From contig NZ_FONX01000002.1 in NCBI RefSeq assembly GCF_900113035.1, positions 434,001 through 498,000 of the forward strand: a DNA stretch of 64,000 nt, given 5' to 3'. Origin of the DNA: Paracidovorax wautersii. GTDB taxonomy: Bacteria > Pseudomonadota > Gammaproteobacteria > Burkholderiales > Burkholderiaceae_C. Below, piece by piece: positions 26,769 to 36,517 of the stretch (within the stretch, counting starts at the first letter, position 1; the number at the start of each line of letters is the position of its first letter). The notes under the pieces are model-generated. The model saw nothing but the letters and a program-made list of their open reading frames with translations, had not been told where the DNA came from and made no database searches. The position numbers were made by a program, and so were the translations under genes.

Positions 26769-28958
26769 TCAGGAACCCGCCATCTGCAATGCCGCAGCGG
26801 AGCGCTCCTGCGGCGTCTGCTGCAGCTGCTGGGCCGGCGCGAGGTCCGGGGCCGTGGCCGCGCTGGCGGCGCTTTGCAGGAACTCCGTCGCCGCGTCCGC
26901 CGGCATGGGCCGTGCGAACAGGAAGCCCTGCAGCAGGTGGCAGCCCCACTGCTTGAGCAACTGCGCCTGCTGCAGGGTCTCGACGCCCTCGGCGACCACC
27001 TCCAGCTGCAGATCGAAGGCCAGGCCGATGGCGGTGGCGCACACCGCCTGGCCGCGCCCGCTCAGGTCCATGTCGCGGATGAAGGAGCGGTCGAGCTTGA
27101 ACGCATGCACGGGCAGGCGCCGCAGGTAGCTGAGCGACGAATAGCCCGTGCCGAAGTCGTCGATGGACAGGCGCACGCCCAGCGTGCGCAGCGCCGCCAG
27201 CCGTGCGGCCACCAGGTCCAGCTGGTGCATCAGCACGGATTCGGTGATCTCCAGCTCCAGATCGCCCGGGTGGATGCGGTGGCGCGCCAGGGCGTCGGCG
27301 ATGGTGGCTTCGAGCGACTCGTCTTCCAGCTGATGGCCCGACAGGTTCACGGCCATGCGCAGCGACGTGTGGCCCTGGGCGTGCCAGCGCGCCAGCTGGG
27401 CGCAGGCGGTGTCGAGCACCCAGGCGCCCAGGGGATGGATGAGGCCGGTCGATTCGGCCACCGGGATGAAGCGCAGCGGCGAGACCAGCCCGCGCACCGG
27501 GTGCTGCCAGCGCACCAGCGCCTCCATGCACACCAGCTGGCCCGTGTCGCCGTGGATCTGCGGCTGGTAGTGCAGCACGAATTCGCCGCGTTCGAGCGCG
27601 GTGCGCAGCTCGTCTTCCAGCTCCAGCTGCTCTTGCACCTGGTCTTTCAGGGCGGTGGTGAAGGTCTTGAGCGGCCGGCTGCCGCGGCCGCTGGTCTTGG
27701 CCTCGTGCAGCGCCAGCTCGGCCGCGTCCAGCACGGCCTCTGCCGTCAGGCCGTCATCGGGAAAGCGCGCCACGCCGGCGCTGGCGCGCACGTTCATCAC
27801 CTTGCCCGCGAAGGCGATGGGCAGGGCGAAGGCGTGGTCGAGCTGCACATGGCGCTGGGCCACGGCCTGGGGCGCCAAGCCCTTGCAGACCACCGCGAAG
27901 CCGGCCTCATGCCTGCGCGAGAGCAGGTCGCCATCCACCAGCGCCTTCTGCAGGCGGCCGGTGAGCTGGGCCAAAAGGGAGCCGCCCGCGGCGCGGCCCT
28001 GCGTGGCGCAGAGCAGGTCGAAGCGGTCGATGTCGAAGACGAACACGGTCAGCGGTTCGGCCCGGCGCTGGTGCTCCTGCAGCACGGGCGCGAGCCGGCG
28101 CAGCAGCTGGGCGCGGTCCGGCAGGTCGGCGTAGCGCGAGTCGCCTGCCGGTGCCGTGCGCGCCGCGGCGGGCCGGGATGCCGCGGTGGCCTCCAGCGGC
28201 GCCGGAGCGGTGGGCGGCCCATAGCGCAGGCCCGAGCCGTAGGGGCGCGCCCGCAGGCCCTGGCGGCGCAGATCGCGCATCAGGGCGCCGACGACCAGCA
28301 CGCTCACCAGCAGGAAGAAGAAGCCGCCCGTGTAGGGCAGATGTGCCTTGCCGCTGTCCACCAGCACGGCCATGACACCCCCCGCGACCAGCAGCGCGGC
28401 GCCCCAGCGCGACGCGGTGCGCCAGAGGCGCGCCTGGCCCGGCACATCGCGCAGCTGGGGGAGGCTGGCGACCAGCAGCAGGAGCGACAGCAGGCGCAGC
28501 AGCTGGAACGGCAGGTCGGTCGTGCCCGAGAAGAGGTAGATGGATTCGCCCCAGGGCAATTCGACCAGATTGGCTCCGGGGGACTCGGTGAAGCGGTAGC
28601 CGAAGGGCGTGCTGAAGTTGTGCACCACGAGCACCAGCGTGATGGCGCTCGCAGCGGCCGTGAGGCGCAGGCGTGGCCGGGGCGAGCCGACCGATTCGAA
28701 GAACAGCGTGCCCAGCGGCACCGCCAGCAGCGACCACAGGTTGAGCCAGCGGTGCGCGTGCAAGGCGGCGGCCATGTCGTCGGCGGAATACTGCAGCGCG
28801 TTGCCCAGCTGGAACAGCGCGAAGCACAGGCACAGCGCCGCGTAGCTCCAGAGCACGCGCGGCGTCTTGCTGTGCCAGGCCAGCACGGCGGCATACCCGG
28901 CACCCATGAGCAGGATGCCGACCGAGATCAGGTACGCCGTGACGAGGGGGCTATCCAT
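26769..28958 (-). CDS. Membrane GGDEF-EAL protein with degenerate GGDEF, probable c-di-GMP phosphodiesterase
   Basis: This 729-residue signalling protein has about seven hydrophobic segments in residues 1-235, then a GGDEF domain (about 285-440) and an EAL domain (about 460-715). In the GGDEF domain the motif position reads RHEAG, so cyclase activity is not expected. The EAL domain keeps the catalytic set: EALVRW, NLSG, EITES, the DD of SIDDFGTGYSS, K in FKLDRSFI, the E of VAEGVE and Q in LLQGFLFARPM. It should therefore hydrolyse c-di-GMP, and the dead GGDEF may bind GTP as a regulator. It is divergent from an AraC gene. Confidence 0.9.
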   Translation of the reverse strand: MDSPLVTAYLISVGILLMGAGYAAVLAWHSKTPRVLWSYAALCLCFALFQLGNALQYSADDMAAALHAHRWLNLWSLLAVPLGTLFFESVGSPRPRLRLTAAASAITLVLVVHNFSTPFGYRFTESPGANLVELPWGESIYLFSGTTDLPFQLLRLLSLLLLVASLPQLRDVPGQARLWRTASRWGAALLVAGGVMAVLVDSGKAHLPYTGGFFFLLVSVLVVGALMRDLRRQGLRARPYGSGLRYGPPTAPAPLEATAASRPAAARTAPAGDSRYADLPDRAQLLRRLAPVLQEHQRRAEPLTVFVFDIDRFDLLCATQGRAAGGSLLAQLTGRLQKALVDGDLLSRRHEAGFAVVCKGLAPQAVAQRHVQLDHAFALPIAFAGKVMNVRASAGVARFPDDGLTAEAVLDAAELALHEAKTSGRGSRPLKTFTTALKDQVQEQLELEDELRTALERGEFVLHYQPQIHGDTGQLVCMEALVRWQHPVRGLVSPLRFIPVAESTGLIHPLGAWVLDTACAQLARWHAQGHTSLRMAVNLSGHQLEDESLEATIADALARHRIHPGDLELEITESVLMHQLDLVAARLAALRTLGVRLSIDDFGTGYSSLSYLRRLPVHAFKLDRSFIRDMDLSGRGQAVCATAIGLAFDLQLEVVAEGVETLQQAQLLKQWGCHLLQGFLFARPMPADAATEFLQSAASAATAPDLAPAQQLQQTPQERSAAALQMAGS

Positions 28959-29097
28959 GGGAGCGGGGCGGCCGGGCGGCCCGATACAAAACTTGACATT
29001 TGATTGTGCCCGAGTTGCCTGCGCCGCGCCCGCGGTGCTTTCCGGGGGCCGCGCAGGTTGAGCGGTAGTCCTACATGCCCTTCGCTACCATGGCGCC

Positions 29098-29958
29098 GTG
29101 ACGCTCTTATCCTCCGCCAGCCCTGCCGCCTGCTCCGTGCGCGCCTACAGCGGCGAATACGCCGTGCATGCCCACGCGCATGCCCAGGTCGTCTATGCGC
29201 TTGCGGGCCGCATGGAACTCGAAGTCGCGGGCCGCGCCCTATGGGTGGACCGGGCCAGCGGCATCGTCGTGCCGGCCGGCGTGCGGCATGGCTTTTCCGC
29301 GCTGCCGGGCGCGCGCTTTTGCGTGTTCGACCTGCCCGAGGGCGCGGGCACCGAGCGGGTGCGCCGCTTCGCCGTGCCGCCCCAGGCGCGCAGCTGGATC
29401 GACGCCGCCGCCGCCCGCTGGACCGATGCCGGCGTGCAAGGCGATACCGCGCGGGGCGCCGCCCGCGCGCACTGGCCTGACGGCGTGGCGCAGGCCTGGC
29501 CCGCACAGGCGGCGGCGCAAGGCGGTGCCGGCCTGCCGCAGCAGCTGGCCGGCCTGCTGCAGGCGCCGCGCCTGCTGGCCCGGCGCGACCTGGCGCCCGC
29601 GCGCCTGGAGCAGGCCGTGCGCCGCGCCCTGCACGAGGACTGGCCCACCGCCCGCATGGCGGCGCTCTGCCACATGAGCGTGCCGCGCTTTCACACCCGC
29701 TGGAGCGAACTCTGCGGCGCCACCCCGCAGGCCTGGCTGCGCGGCGTGCGGCTGGATGCGGCGGAGCGGCAGCTGGCCGCCGGCCAGCCGCTGGAGCGCG
29801 TGGCCCTGGCCTGCGGCTACGCCACCGGCCCGGCCCTGGCGGCGGCCCTGCGGCGCGAGCGCGGCACCAGCGCGCGCGAGCTGCGGGAGCTGCGTGCACT
29901 GCGCGGGGCCGAGCGGCCCGCAGGCGGCGAAGGCAGCGGCGGCAGCCACGCACCTTGA
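29098..29958 (+). CDS. AraC-family regulator with cupin-like sensor domain
   Basis: This 286-residue regulator starts at GTG 29098; the nearby ATG at 29090 is out of frame and stops at once. The N-terminal cupin-like domain contains HAHAQVVYALAGRMELEV and PAGVRHGFSA. The C-terminal double helix-turn-helix contains MAALCHMSVPRFHTRWSELCG, shown by its core MSVPRFHTRW, and the second helix RVALACGYATGPALAAALRRE. It lies 48 bp before an EamA exporter on the same strand, which is probably its target. Effector unknown. Confidence 0.85.
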   Translation: MTLLSSASPAACSVRAYSGEYAVHAHAHAQVVYALAGRMELEVAGRALWVDRASGIVVPAGVRHGFSALPGARFCVFDLPEGAGTERVRRFAVPPQARSWIDAAAARWTDAGVQGDTARGAARAHWPDGVAQAWPAQAAAQGGAGLPQQLAGLLQAPRLLARRDLAPARLEQAVRRALHEDWPTARMAALCHMSVPRFHTRWSELCGATPQAWLRGVRLDAAERQLAAGQPLERVALACGYATGPALAAALRRERGTSARELRELRALRGAERPAGGEGSGGSHAP

Positions 29959-30006
29959 TGGTTGCGCGATAGTGCCCGGCCTCTGGCCGTGGCACGCTCG
30001 GGCGCC

Positions 30007-30963
30007 ATGTCCGAAGTCTCTTCTGCCCCTTCCTCTTCTTCTTCCTCCCCCGCTTTCCCGGCCGCTGCCCGCCACGGCGCGCGCGGCATCGGCATGGTGC
30101 TGCTGGCCGCCATGCTCTGGGGCACCACCGGCACGGTGCAGAGCCTGGCCCCCGCGGGCCTCTCGCCCTACTGGGTGGGCGCGCTGCGGCTGGCCGTGGC
30201 GACGGCCTTCTTCGCCGTGCTGGCGGGCGTGCTGCGACGGCGCGGCGGCCCGCGTGGCCGGCTGGCCTGGCCCCAGGTGCTGCTGGCCGGCGCCTGCGTG
30301 GCCGTCTATAACCTGAGCTTCTTCGCGGGCATCAAGATCAGCGGCGTGGCGCTGGGCACGGCGCTGGCCATCGGCAGCGGGCCCATCTGGGCGGGGCTGC
30401 TGCAGACCGTGCTGCAGCGCCGCATGCCCGCGCCCGTGTGGTGGGCGGGCACGCTGCTGGGCGTGGCCGGCGGCGTGGCGATGGCGCTGGATGGCGGCGC
30501 CGGCAGCGGCAGCCGGGGAGGCGCGCAGGCGCTGGGCATCGCGCTGTGCCTGCTGGCGGGGCTGGGCTATTCGGCCTACACGCTGCTCAACAAGCCGCTG
30601 GTGCAGCACGCGCCGGCGCCCACGGTCAACCTGGCCGTCTTCGGCACGGCGGCCGTGCTGTCGGTGCCCGTGGCCTGGGGCGTGGCCGGCACGCCCGCGC
30701 TCACGGCCGGCACCTGGGCCACCGTGGCCTACCTGGGGCTGGTGGCCACGGGCCTGGCCTATCTGCTCTTCACCAGCGCGCTGCGCCATATCTCGGGCGC
30801 CACCGGCGTCACCCTGGCGCTGGCCGAGCCCGTCACCGCCTTCGTGCTGGCCGTCGTGGTGGTGGGCGAGCCGGCCACGCTGCTGTCGGTGGGCGGGCTG
30901 GTGGCGGTGCTCTCGGGCCTGCTGCTGGTGGTGTGGGCCGAGCTGCGCGTGGCGCGTTCCTGA
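30007..30963 (+). CDS. DMT superfamily transporter (EamA domains)
   Basis: This is a ten-segment inner-membrane protein of 318 residues with two EamA repeats. The first has GIGMVLLAAMLWGTTGTVQSLAP, shown by its core AAMLWGTTGTVQ. The second has LGYSAYTLLNKPLV and ends with the conserved ALRHISGATGVTLALAEPVTA block, given by its core GATGVTLALAEP. The start at 30007 (MSEVSS) was chosen over an upstream frame at 29962 because the Ser/Pro tail followed by the first helix fits better. It probably exports an amino acid or drug and follows an AraC regulator gene. Confidence 0.88.
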   Translation: MSEVSSAPSSSSSSPAFPAAARHGARGIGMVLLAAMLWGTTGTVQSLAPAGLSPYWVGALRLAVATAFFAVLAGVLRRRGGPRGRLAWPQVLLAGACVAVYNLSFFAGIKISGVALGTALAIGSGPIWAGLLQTVLQRRMPAPVWWAGTLLGVAGGVAMALDGGAGSGSRGGAQALGIALCLLAGLGYSAYTLLNKPLVQHAPAPTVNLAVFGTAAVLSVPVAWGVAGTPALTAGTWATVAYLGLVATGLAYLLFTSALRHISGATGVTLALAEPVTAFVLAVVVVGEPATLLSVGGLVAVLSGLLLVVWAELRVARS

Positions 30964-31036
30964 CAGGAGAAAGTTGCTGAGATCGTAGACACGTTCTTAC
31001 ATCCCGCGGGCCGAGTTCTTCCTAAACTCTCGCGCC

Positions 31037-31924
31037 ATGCAAGCAGACTCCCGCATCACCGCCCCTGACTCCCATCCCGCATCCGGCTGCCGCCTGTGCG
31101 CCCTGCGCCAGGGCCACGGTGCGTGGAATGCGCGGCGCGGCTTCCTGCTGGCGGCGGGCGCGGCGTTCGCCGGGCCCGCGCTGGCGCAGGTGGACGTGGG
31201 CTCGGCCTCGGCCATGCGCCAGCTGGTGCCGGCCGAGGGGCTGGAGCAGGCCGCCACGCAGCAATACGGCCAGCTGCTGGAGCAGGCCCGCGCCAAGCGC
31301 GCGCTCGCGCCCGACGGCCATCCGCAGCTGCAGAAGCTGCGCGGCATCTCGCGGCGGCTGATTCCCTTCAGCCCGCAGTGGAACCGCCGCGCCGGCGAAT
31401 GGCGCTGGGAGGTCAACCTGATCGGCAGCAAGCAGATCAACGCCTTCTGCATGCCGGGCGGCAAGATCGCCTTCTACACCGGCATCCTCGACCAGCTCAA
31501 GCTCACCGACGACGAGGCCGCCATGGTCATGGGCCACGAAATGGCCCACGCGCTGCGCGAGCACGCCCGCGCCCGGCTGGCCAAGACGCAGGCCACCAGC
31601 ATGGGCCTGTCGCTGGGCGCGCAGCTGCTGGGCCTGGGCGACCTGGGCAACGTGGCCGCCAACCTGGGCACGCAGCTGCTGTCGCTCAAGTTCAGCCGCA
31701 GCGACGAGACCGAGGCCGACCTCGTGGGCCTGGAACTCGCCGCGCGCGGCGGCTTCGACCCCGACGCCTCGGTGAGCCTGTGGCGCAAGATGGGCGAGGC
31801 GACCAAGAGCCAGGGCGGCCTGGCCTTTCTCTCCACCCACCCGAGCGGGCCCGACCGCATCCGCCAGCTGGAGGCCAACGTGCCGCGCGTCGAAGGGCTC
31901 TACCAGGCGGCCCGGCGCGGTTGA
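31037..31924 (+). CDS. M48-family metalloprotease, exported
   Basis: This is a zinc protease of 295 residues in the M48/LoiP-BepA group. The N-terminus carries a twin-Arg-like signal (ARRGFLLAAGAAFAGPALAQ) beginning at about residue 32. The zinc site HEMAH lies in MVMGHEMAHALREHAR, and the third ligand region is DETEADLVGLELAARGGFDP, shown by DETEADLVGLELAARGG. The end FLSTHPSGPDRIRQLE is conserved in the family. These proteases act in outer-membrane protein quality control. The long stretch before the signal may mean that the true start is further in. Confidence 0.9.
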   Translation: MQADSRITAPDSHPASGCRLCALRQGHGAWNARRGFLLAAGAAFAGPALAQVDVGSASAMRQLVPAEGLEQAATQQYGQLLEQARAKRALAPDGHPQLQKLRGISRRLIPFSPQWNRRAGEWRWEVNLIGSKQINAFCMPGGKIAFYTGILDQLKLTDDEAAMVMGHEMAHALREHARARLAKTQATSMGLSLGAQLLGLGDLGNVAANLGTQLLSLKFSRSDETEADLVGLELAARGGFDPDASVSLWRKMGEATKSQGGLAFLSTHPSGPDRIRQLEANVPRVEGLYQAARRG

Positions 31925-31949
31925 CCTGGCGCGTGGCGCCGCAGCGGCG

Positions 31950-33467
31950 TCAGAGCACGCCCATCCACGGCCACAGCGTCACCGACAGCAGCAGGATCAG
32001 CGCCAGGCCGGCCAGCGTCACCACCAGCCCGACCTTGGCGAACTGCAGCGTGCCGAAGGCGCCCGTGCCGTAGCACAGCATGTTCTGCGGCGCGTTCGTC
32101 GGCAGGATGAAGCCGAACGACACCACGAAGCTCTGCACGAAGACGATGCCGAAGGCCGTTTCCTTCGACACCGGCAGCGTCTGCGTGAAGGCGATGAAGA
32201 TCGGGATGAGCGTGCTCGCCAGCCCCGTGGCCGAGGCGAAGCCCAGGTGCAGCACGATGCTGAAGACGGCCAGCGCGCCGATCACCGCCACCACCGGCAG
32301 TCCGGCCAGGCCCAGTTGCCCCAGCGTCTGCTGGGCCAACCAGCCGGCAGCGCCCGTGCGCTGCAGCAGCGTGCCCAGCGAGATCGAGGCGGCGAACAGC
32401 ACCACCGTGCCCCAGGGCACGAGCTTTTCGGCCTGCGCCCAGTGCATCACGCCGATGCGCGGCATGAGCAGCAGCGCGATGCCCAGCTGCGTGGTGGTGG
32501 TCGTGTCGAACGGGTGCAGCGTGCCTTCGGTGGACCAGAGCACGAGCAGCAGCAGCGCCACGGCGATCAGGCGCTTTTCCGGGCCGCTCACGGGCCCGAG
32601 GGCGCGCAGCTGGTCGCGCAGGCTGCCCGCGGCGCTGGCGGAATCCGGCACCTGCGGGCGCAGCAGCCAGAGCGAGGTGAAGAACAGCACCACGGACATG
32701 CCCACGGTGAAGGGCAGGGCGGCCAGGAACCACTGCCCCCAGGTCACGCCGTGCCCGAAGGCCCCTTGCATGAAGTTCAGGCTGATGAGGTTCTGTGCGG
32801 CGCCGGTCTTCACCGCGATGTTGAAGATCGAGCAGGCCTGCGCGGTGACGATCATCAGCGCGGCGCCCAGGCTGCTGCCCACCGGCAGGCCGAGCGCGGC
32901 GGTGATGCCCACCATGATCGGGATCACCGCGCCCACGCGTGCCGTGGCGGAAGGGATGAACAGCGCGAGCACGAAGCCCACCAGCATAGCGCCGAGGGTG
33001 AGCCGCGCGGGCGAGATGCCGACCCGGCTCATCACCAGCAGGGCCACGCGGCGGTCCAGCCCCGTGTGCTTGAGCGCCACGGCCAGGAACAGCGCTGCGG
33101 CCACCAGCAGCACGGCCGTGGATGAGAAGCCGCCCAGCATCACCGTGAGCGCATCGGACGAAGCCATGGGCTTGGCGCCCGGCGTGAGCGGCTTGCCCAT
33201 CAGGCCCACCACCGCCATGCCGGTGAGCAGCACCGCGCTGTTGGCGGGCGAGACGCATTCGCTGATCCACAGCGTGACGACCAGCACGAGCAGCCCCAGG
33301 GCGACCTGGCCCGAAGGAGAGAGGCCCGCCGGCGCGGGCAGGGCCAGCACCAGGGCATAGAGGCCCAGGGCCAGCAGCAGGTAGCCGAGCTTGCGGCGCG
33401 AATCGGGTTCGGGCTGCGAGCCGATGGGCGCGGCCGGGGTGGGCAGGGGGACGGTCGGGGTGGTCAT
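31950..33467 (-). CDS. DASS-family anion:sodium symporter (SLC13-type)
   Basis: This inner-membrane transporter has 505 residues and about 12-14 hydrophobic segments. Family signatures are TLWISECVSPANSAVLLTG near residue 65, FIPSATARVGAVIPIM, the NLISLNFMQG region, and near the end the SFGFILPTNAPQNML motif, where the SNT-like triplet reads PTN. The substrates of the family are di- and tricarboxylates or sulfate. No regulator is adjacent. It is convergent with the M48 protease gene. The 211 bases upstream hold no clear gene. Confidence 0.9.
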   Translation of the reverse strand: MTTPTVPLPTPAAPIGSQPEPDSRRKLGYLLLALGLYALVLALPAPAGLSPSGQVALGLLVLVVTLWISECVSPANSAVLLTGMAVVGLMGKPLTPGAKPMASSDALTVMLGGFSSTAVLLVAAALFLAVALKHTGLDRRVALLVMSRVGISPARLTLGAMLVGFVLALFIPSATARVGAVIPIMVGITAALGLPVGSSLGAALMIVTAQACSIFNIAVKTGAAQNLISLNFMQGAFGHGVTWGQWFLAALPFTVGMSVVLFFTSLWLLRPQVPDSASAAGSLRDQLRALGPVSGPEKRLIAVALLLLVLWSTEGTLHPFDTTTTTQLGIALLLMPRIGVMHWAQAEKLVPWGTVVLFAASISLGTLLQRTGAAGWLAQQTLGQLGLAGLPVVAVIGALAVFSIVLHLGFASATGLASTLIPIFIAFTQTLPVSKETAFGIVFVQSFVVSFGFILPTNAPQNMLCYGTGAFGTLQFAKVGLVVTLAGLALILLLSVTLWPWMGVL

Positions 33468-33678
33468 GGCGAAGGCGGTTCTTTCACGGGTGGAGGCCGT
33501 GGCCTGCCGCCATGGACCGGAAAGAGAACCACCGGGTGCGCGGCGCCATCGGGCCTGTGCGTGAGCATGCCCGCGCCGCCGCCGTCACGGGTTGATCGCC
33601 ATCAAGGCCGCGTCGATGGCCGCTCCACGGGCCCCGCAGGCCCCACGAGCCCTGCCGGCCCGTGGCCCAGGCGCTGCG

Positions 33679-34317
33679 TCAGGTCCCGCCCACGTAGGGG
33701 TTGCTGCGCCGCTCGCGCCCGAAGCTGCTTTCCGGCCCGTGGCCGGGGATGAACACCGTGGCGTCGCCCATGGGCCAGAGGCGCTGCACGATGCTGTCGA
33801 TGAGCTGCTGGTGGTTGCCCTGCGGAAAGTCCGTGCGGCCGATGCTGCCGGCGAACAGCACGTCGCCCACGAAGCAGCGTTCGATCTGCGGCGCGTGGAA
33901 CACCACGTGGCCGGGCGTGTGGCCGGGACAGTGGCGCACGTGCAGCGTCTCCTCGCCGATCTGCACCGTGTCGCCGTCGTGCAGCCAGCGCGTGGGCGTG
34001 AATGCGCGCGCGGGCGGAAAGCCGAACATCGCGCTCTGCTGCGGCAGCCCGTCGATCCAGAACTGGTCGCCCGGGTGCGGGCCGGTGATGGGCAGGCCGT
34101 GCTCGTCGGCCAGCTCGCCCGCGCCGCCCGCGTGGTCGATGTGGGCATGCGTGAGCCAGATCTGGGTGAGCTGGAGACCGCGCTCGGCCACGGCGGCCAG
34201 CAGGCGGTCCAGGTCGCCGCCCGGGTCGATCAGCGCTGCCTCGCGGGTGGCGTCGCACCACAGCAGCGAGCAGTTCTGCTGGAAGGCGGTGACGGGAAGG
34301 GTGTGGTAGTGGAGCAT
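33679..34317 (-). CDS. MBL-fold metallo-hydrolase, glyoxalase II-like
   Basis: This 212-residue hydrolase starts MLHYHTLPVTAFQQNCSLLW. The metal-binding motif is THAHIDHAGG, with later ligands in HCPGHTPGHVVFH, FVGDVLFAGSIGRTDFP and FIPGHGPES. The size and the QQNC start match YcbL/GloC, short glyoxalase II enzymes that hydrolyse S-lactoylglutathione. It lies 53 bp after czcS on the same strand and may be transcribed with the metal operon, though nothing in the protein suggests a metal-resistance role. Confidence 0.88.
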   Translation of the reverse strand: MLHYHTLPVTAFQQNCSLLWCDATREAALIDPGGDLDRLLAAVAERGLQLTQIWLTHAHIDHAGGAGELADEHGLPITGPHPGDQFWIDGLPQQSAMFGFPPARAFTPTRWLHDGDTVQIGEETLHVRHCPGHTPGHVVFHAPQIERCFVGDVLFAGSIGRTDFPQGNHQQLIDSIVQRLWPMGDATVFIPGHGPESSFGRERRSNPYVGGT

Positions 34318-34370
34318 GGCCGGATTGTGGCGCGCAAAGCGGGCGCGACGGTGGGAAAGGCCCGCTCCGT

Positions 34371-35780
34371 TCATGGGCCGCGCGGCCCGGCTGCGGCAGC
34401 CTCCGATGGAGATGCCATGGTCCCTTCCATCGCGCATTCCGGCAGTCGCAATCCCACGCGGGTGAGGCCCGAGTCGGATTCCGCGAAGGCGCTGCCGCCG
34501 TGCATGCGCGCGATGCCGGCCACGATGGACAGCCCCAGCCCGTGGTTGCGGTCCGCGTCGGCCCGGGCCGGGTCGGCGCGGTAGAAGCGGTCGAAGAGCC
34601 GCGGCAGATGCTCGGCGCCGATGGCCGGGCCCCGGTTCTGCACCGCCAGTTCGATGCCGCCATCCGGGCGCGGCGTGATCTGCACGGCGACGGCCGATCC
34701 CGCGAGGCCGTAGCGCGTCGCATTGCCCAGCAGGTTGGACAGGGCGCGCCGCAGCAGCGGCGCATCCACGCAGGCCTGCGCGTCGCCCTGCACCTCGGCG
34801 GCCAGGCCGGCCTCGAACAGCGCCGCCTCGTGGAATTCGATGACCTCCTGCGCCAGCCGGGCCAGGCTGTCCTGGTGCGTGCTGCGTGCGGGTACGCCGC
34901 GCTCGGCATTCGACAGGAACAGCATGTCGCCGACGATGCCGGCCATGCGGTGCAGCTCTTCCAGGTTGGAGGCGAGCACCTCGCACAGCTCCTCCCGGCC
35001 GCGCGGGCGCCGCAGGGCCAGCTCGCAGCTGCTGATGAGCGTGGCCAGGGGCGTATTCAGTTCGTGGGCCACGTCGGCGTTGAAGGATTCCATCTGCCCG
35101 TAGGCCCCGGCCAGCCCGTCCAGCAACGCGTTGAACTGGGCGATGAGCGGCTGCAGCTCCTGGGCCTGCCCGCTGCCGTCCAGCCGGCGGTCCAGGCGCA
35201 GCGCGCTCACCTGCCGCGTCTGGTCCACCAGCTGGCCGAGCGGCGCCAGGCCCCGTCCCACCAGCCAGACCCCGCCGGCCGCAATGGCGCCCGTGCCCAG
35301 CAGCGCAGCCAGCGCCAGGGTCCAGCCCAGCCGGGCCAGCAGTGCGTCGTCGCTCGCGGTGTCGAGGGCCAGCGTGGCCTGCGCGCGGCCGCCGGGAAAT
35401 TCGGGCCGCGCGATGTCGAAATCCAGGCGCTTCGCGGCGGCGGCGGCAGTGCCGGCCGGCGTTGGCCTGCCCGGGTCTTCATAGAGGGACCGGCCCTCGC
35501 CGTCCATAACGCGCAAGCTCAGCTCGCCATGCCCGGCGAGCAGGTCGGCCAGCAGGTGCTGAGCGAACCGTGCGTCGTGCGCGCTGCGCCCTTCCCGCAG
35601 CACATGCTGGATGGCGGCCTGCTTCTGCGCCAGCACTTCGTCCTGCCGGAGCGACAGCGTCCACGCGATGACGATGTAGACCGCGGCGCAGACGGCGCCC
35701 AGACCCAGCGCGGCCTGCAGGGCCAGCCCGCGCGACAGCCGGCCGCGCAGGCTGTGCGGCGACAGCCAGCCGGCCTTCAT
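34371..35780 (-). CDS. czcS: Heavy-metal sensor histidine kinase (CzcS/CusS-like)
   Basis: This kinase has 469 residues. Two membrane segments (about residues 20-44 and 167-187) flank a periplasmic sensing domain of about 120 residues. A HAMP region follows, then the H-box [20 protein letters not shown], and the ATPase motifs [10 protein letters not shown] and [10 protein letters not shown]. The AHELNTPL form of the H-box is typical of CusS/CopS/CzcS kinases. Its start overlaps the response regulator stop (ATGA at 35777-35780). It is the last metal gene of the run czcI-C-B-A-D-R-S. Confidence 0.9.
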   Translation of the reverse strand: MKAGWLSPHSLRGRLSRGLALQAALGLGAVCAAVYIVIAWTLSLRQDEVLAQKQAAIQHVLREGRSAHDARFAQHLLADLLAGHGELSLRVMDGEGRSLYEDPGRPTPAGTAAAAAKRLDFDIARPEFPGGRAQATLALDTASDDALLARLGWTLALAALLGTGAIAAGGVWLVGRGLAPLGQLVDQTRQVSALRLDRRLDGSGQAQELQPLIAQFNALLDGLAGAYGQMESFNADVAHELNTPLATLISSCELALRRPRGREELCEVLASNLEELHRMAGIVGDMLFLSNAERGVPARSTHQDSLARLAQEVIEFHEAALFEAGLAAEVQGDAQACVDAPLLRRALSNLLGNATRYGLAGSAVAVQITPRPDGGIELAVQNRGPAIGAEHLPRLFDRFYRADPARADADRNHGLGLSIVAGIARMHGGSAFAESDSGLTRVGLRLPECAMEGTMASPSEAAAAGPRGP

Positions 35781-36472
35781 GGCGTCCGGCGCTCCAGCAC
35801 GTAGCCCATGCCGCGCACCGTGTGCAGCAGCGGCCGCGCGAACGGCTGGTCCAGCTTGCTGCGCAGCCGGCGCACGGCGACTTCGACCACGTTGGTATCG
35901 CTGTCGAAGTTCATGTCCCACACCTGGGCCGCCAGCTCGGTGCGCGACAGCACTTCGCCCTGGCGGCGCAGCAGCAGGCTCAGCAGGTTGAATTCCTTGG
36001 CCGTGAGGTCCAGGCGCTGCCCCTCGCGCATGGCGCGGCGCCGGATCAGGTCCAGCTCCAGGTCGCCCAGCCGCAGCACGGTGGCCTCGCCGCCGTTGCC
36101 GCCGCCCTGCGACCGCCGCAGCAGGACGTGGATGCGTGCCACCAGCTCGGAAAAGGCGAACGGCTTGAGCACGTAGTCGTCGGCGCCGCCCTGCAGCCCC
36201 CGGACCCGGTCCTCCACCTGCACGCGCGCCGTGAGCATCAGCACCGGGGTCTGCCGGACCTGCCGGGTCTGGCGCAGGGCGGCGAGCACGGCCAGGCCGT
36301 CGATGCCGGGCAGGTTGCCGTCCAGGATGATCAGGTCGTAGTCGTTCACCGACGCCATGTGCAGCCCGTCGACGCCGTTCAGCGCGGCGTCCACCACGAA
36401 GCCTTCCTCGCCCAGGCCTTTCTTCAGGTACTCGGACAGCTTGGGCTCGTCTTCCACCAGCAGCAGTTTCAT
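35777..36472 (-). CDS. czcR: Heavy-metal response regulator (CzcR/CusR-like)
   Basis: This OmpR-type regulator has 231 residues. The N-terminus [20 protein letters not shown] and the Asp of [15 protein letters not shown] (about residue 51) are typical of CusR, CopR and CzcR. The receiver lysine is in [14 protein letters not shown]. The DNA-binding domain ends [12 protein letters not shown], and [19 protein letters not shown] is the diagnostic helix of the heavy-metal subgroup. Its probable binding sites are the two boxes at 43879-43940 upstream of czcI. It follows czcD by 45 bp. Confidence 0.9.
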   Translation of the reverse strand: MKLLLVEDEPKLSEYLKKGLGEEGFVVDAALNGVDGLHMASVNDYDLIILDGNLPGIDGLAVLAALRQTRQVRQTPVLMLTARVQVEDRVRGLQGGADDYVLKPFAFSELVARIHVLLRRSQGGGNGGEATVLRLGDLELDLIRRRAMREGQRLDLTAKEFNLLSLLLRRQGEVLSRTELAAQVWDMNFDSDTNVVEVAVRRLRSKLDQPFARPLLHTVRGMGYVLERRTP

Positions 36473-36517
36473 GGGGGGCTCCCGTGATGCGATGGGCTGC
36501 GGCCCGGGGTGGCGCCG

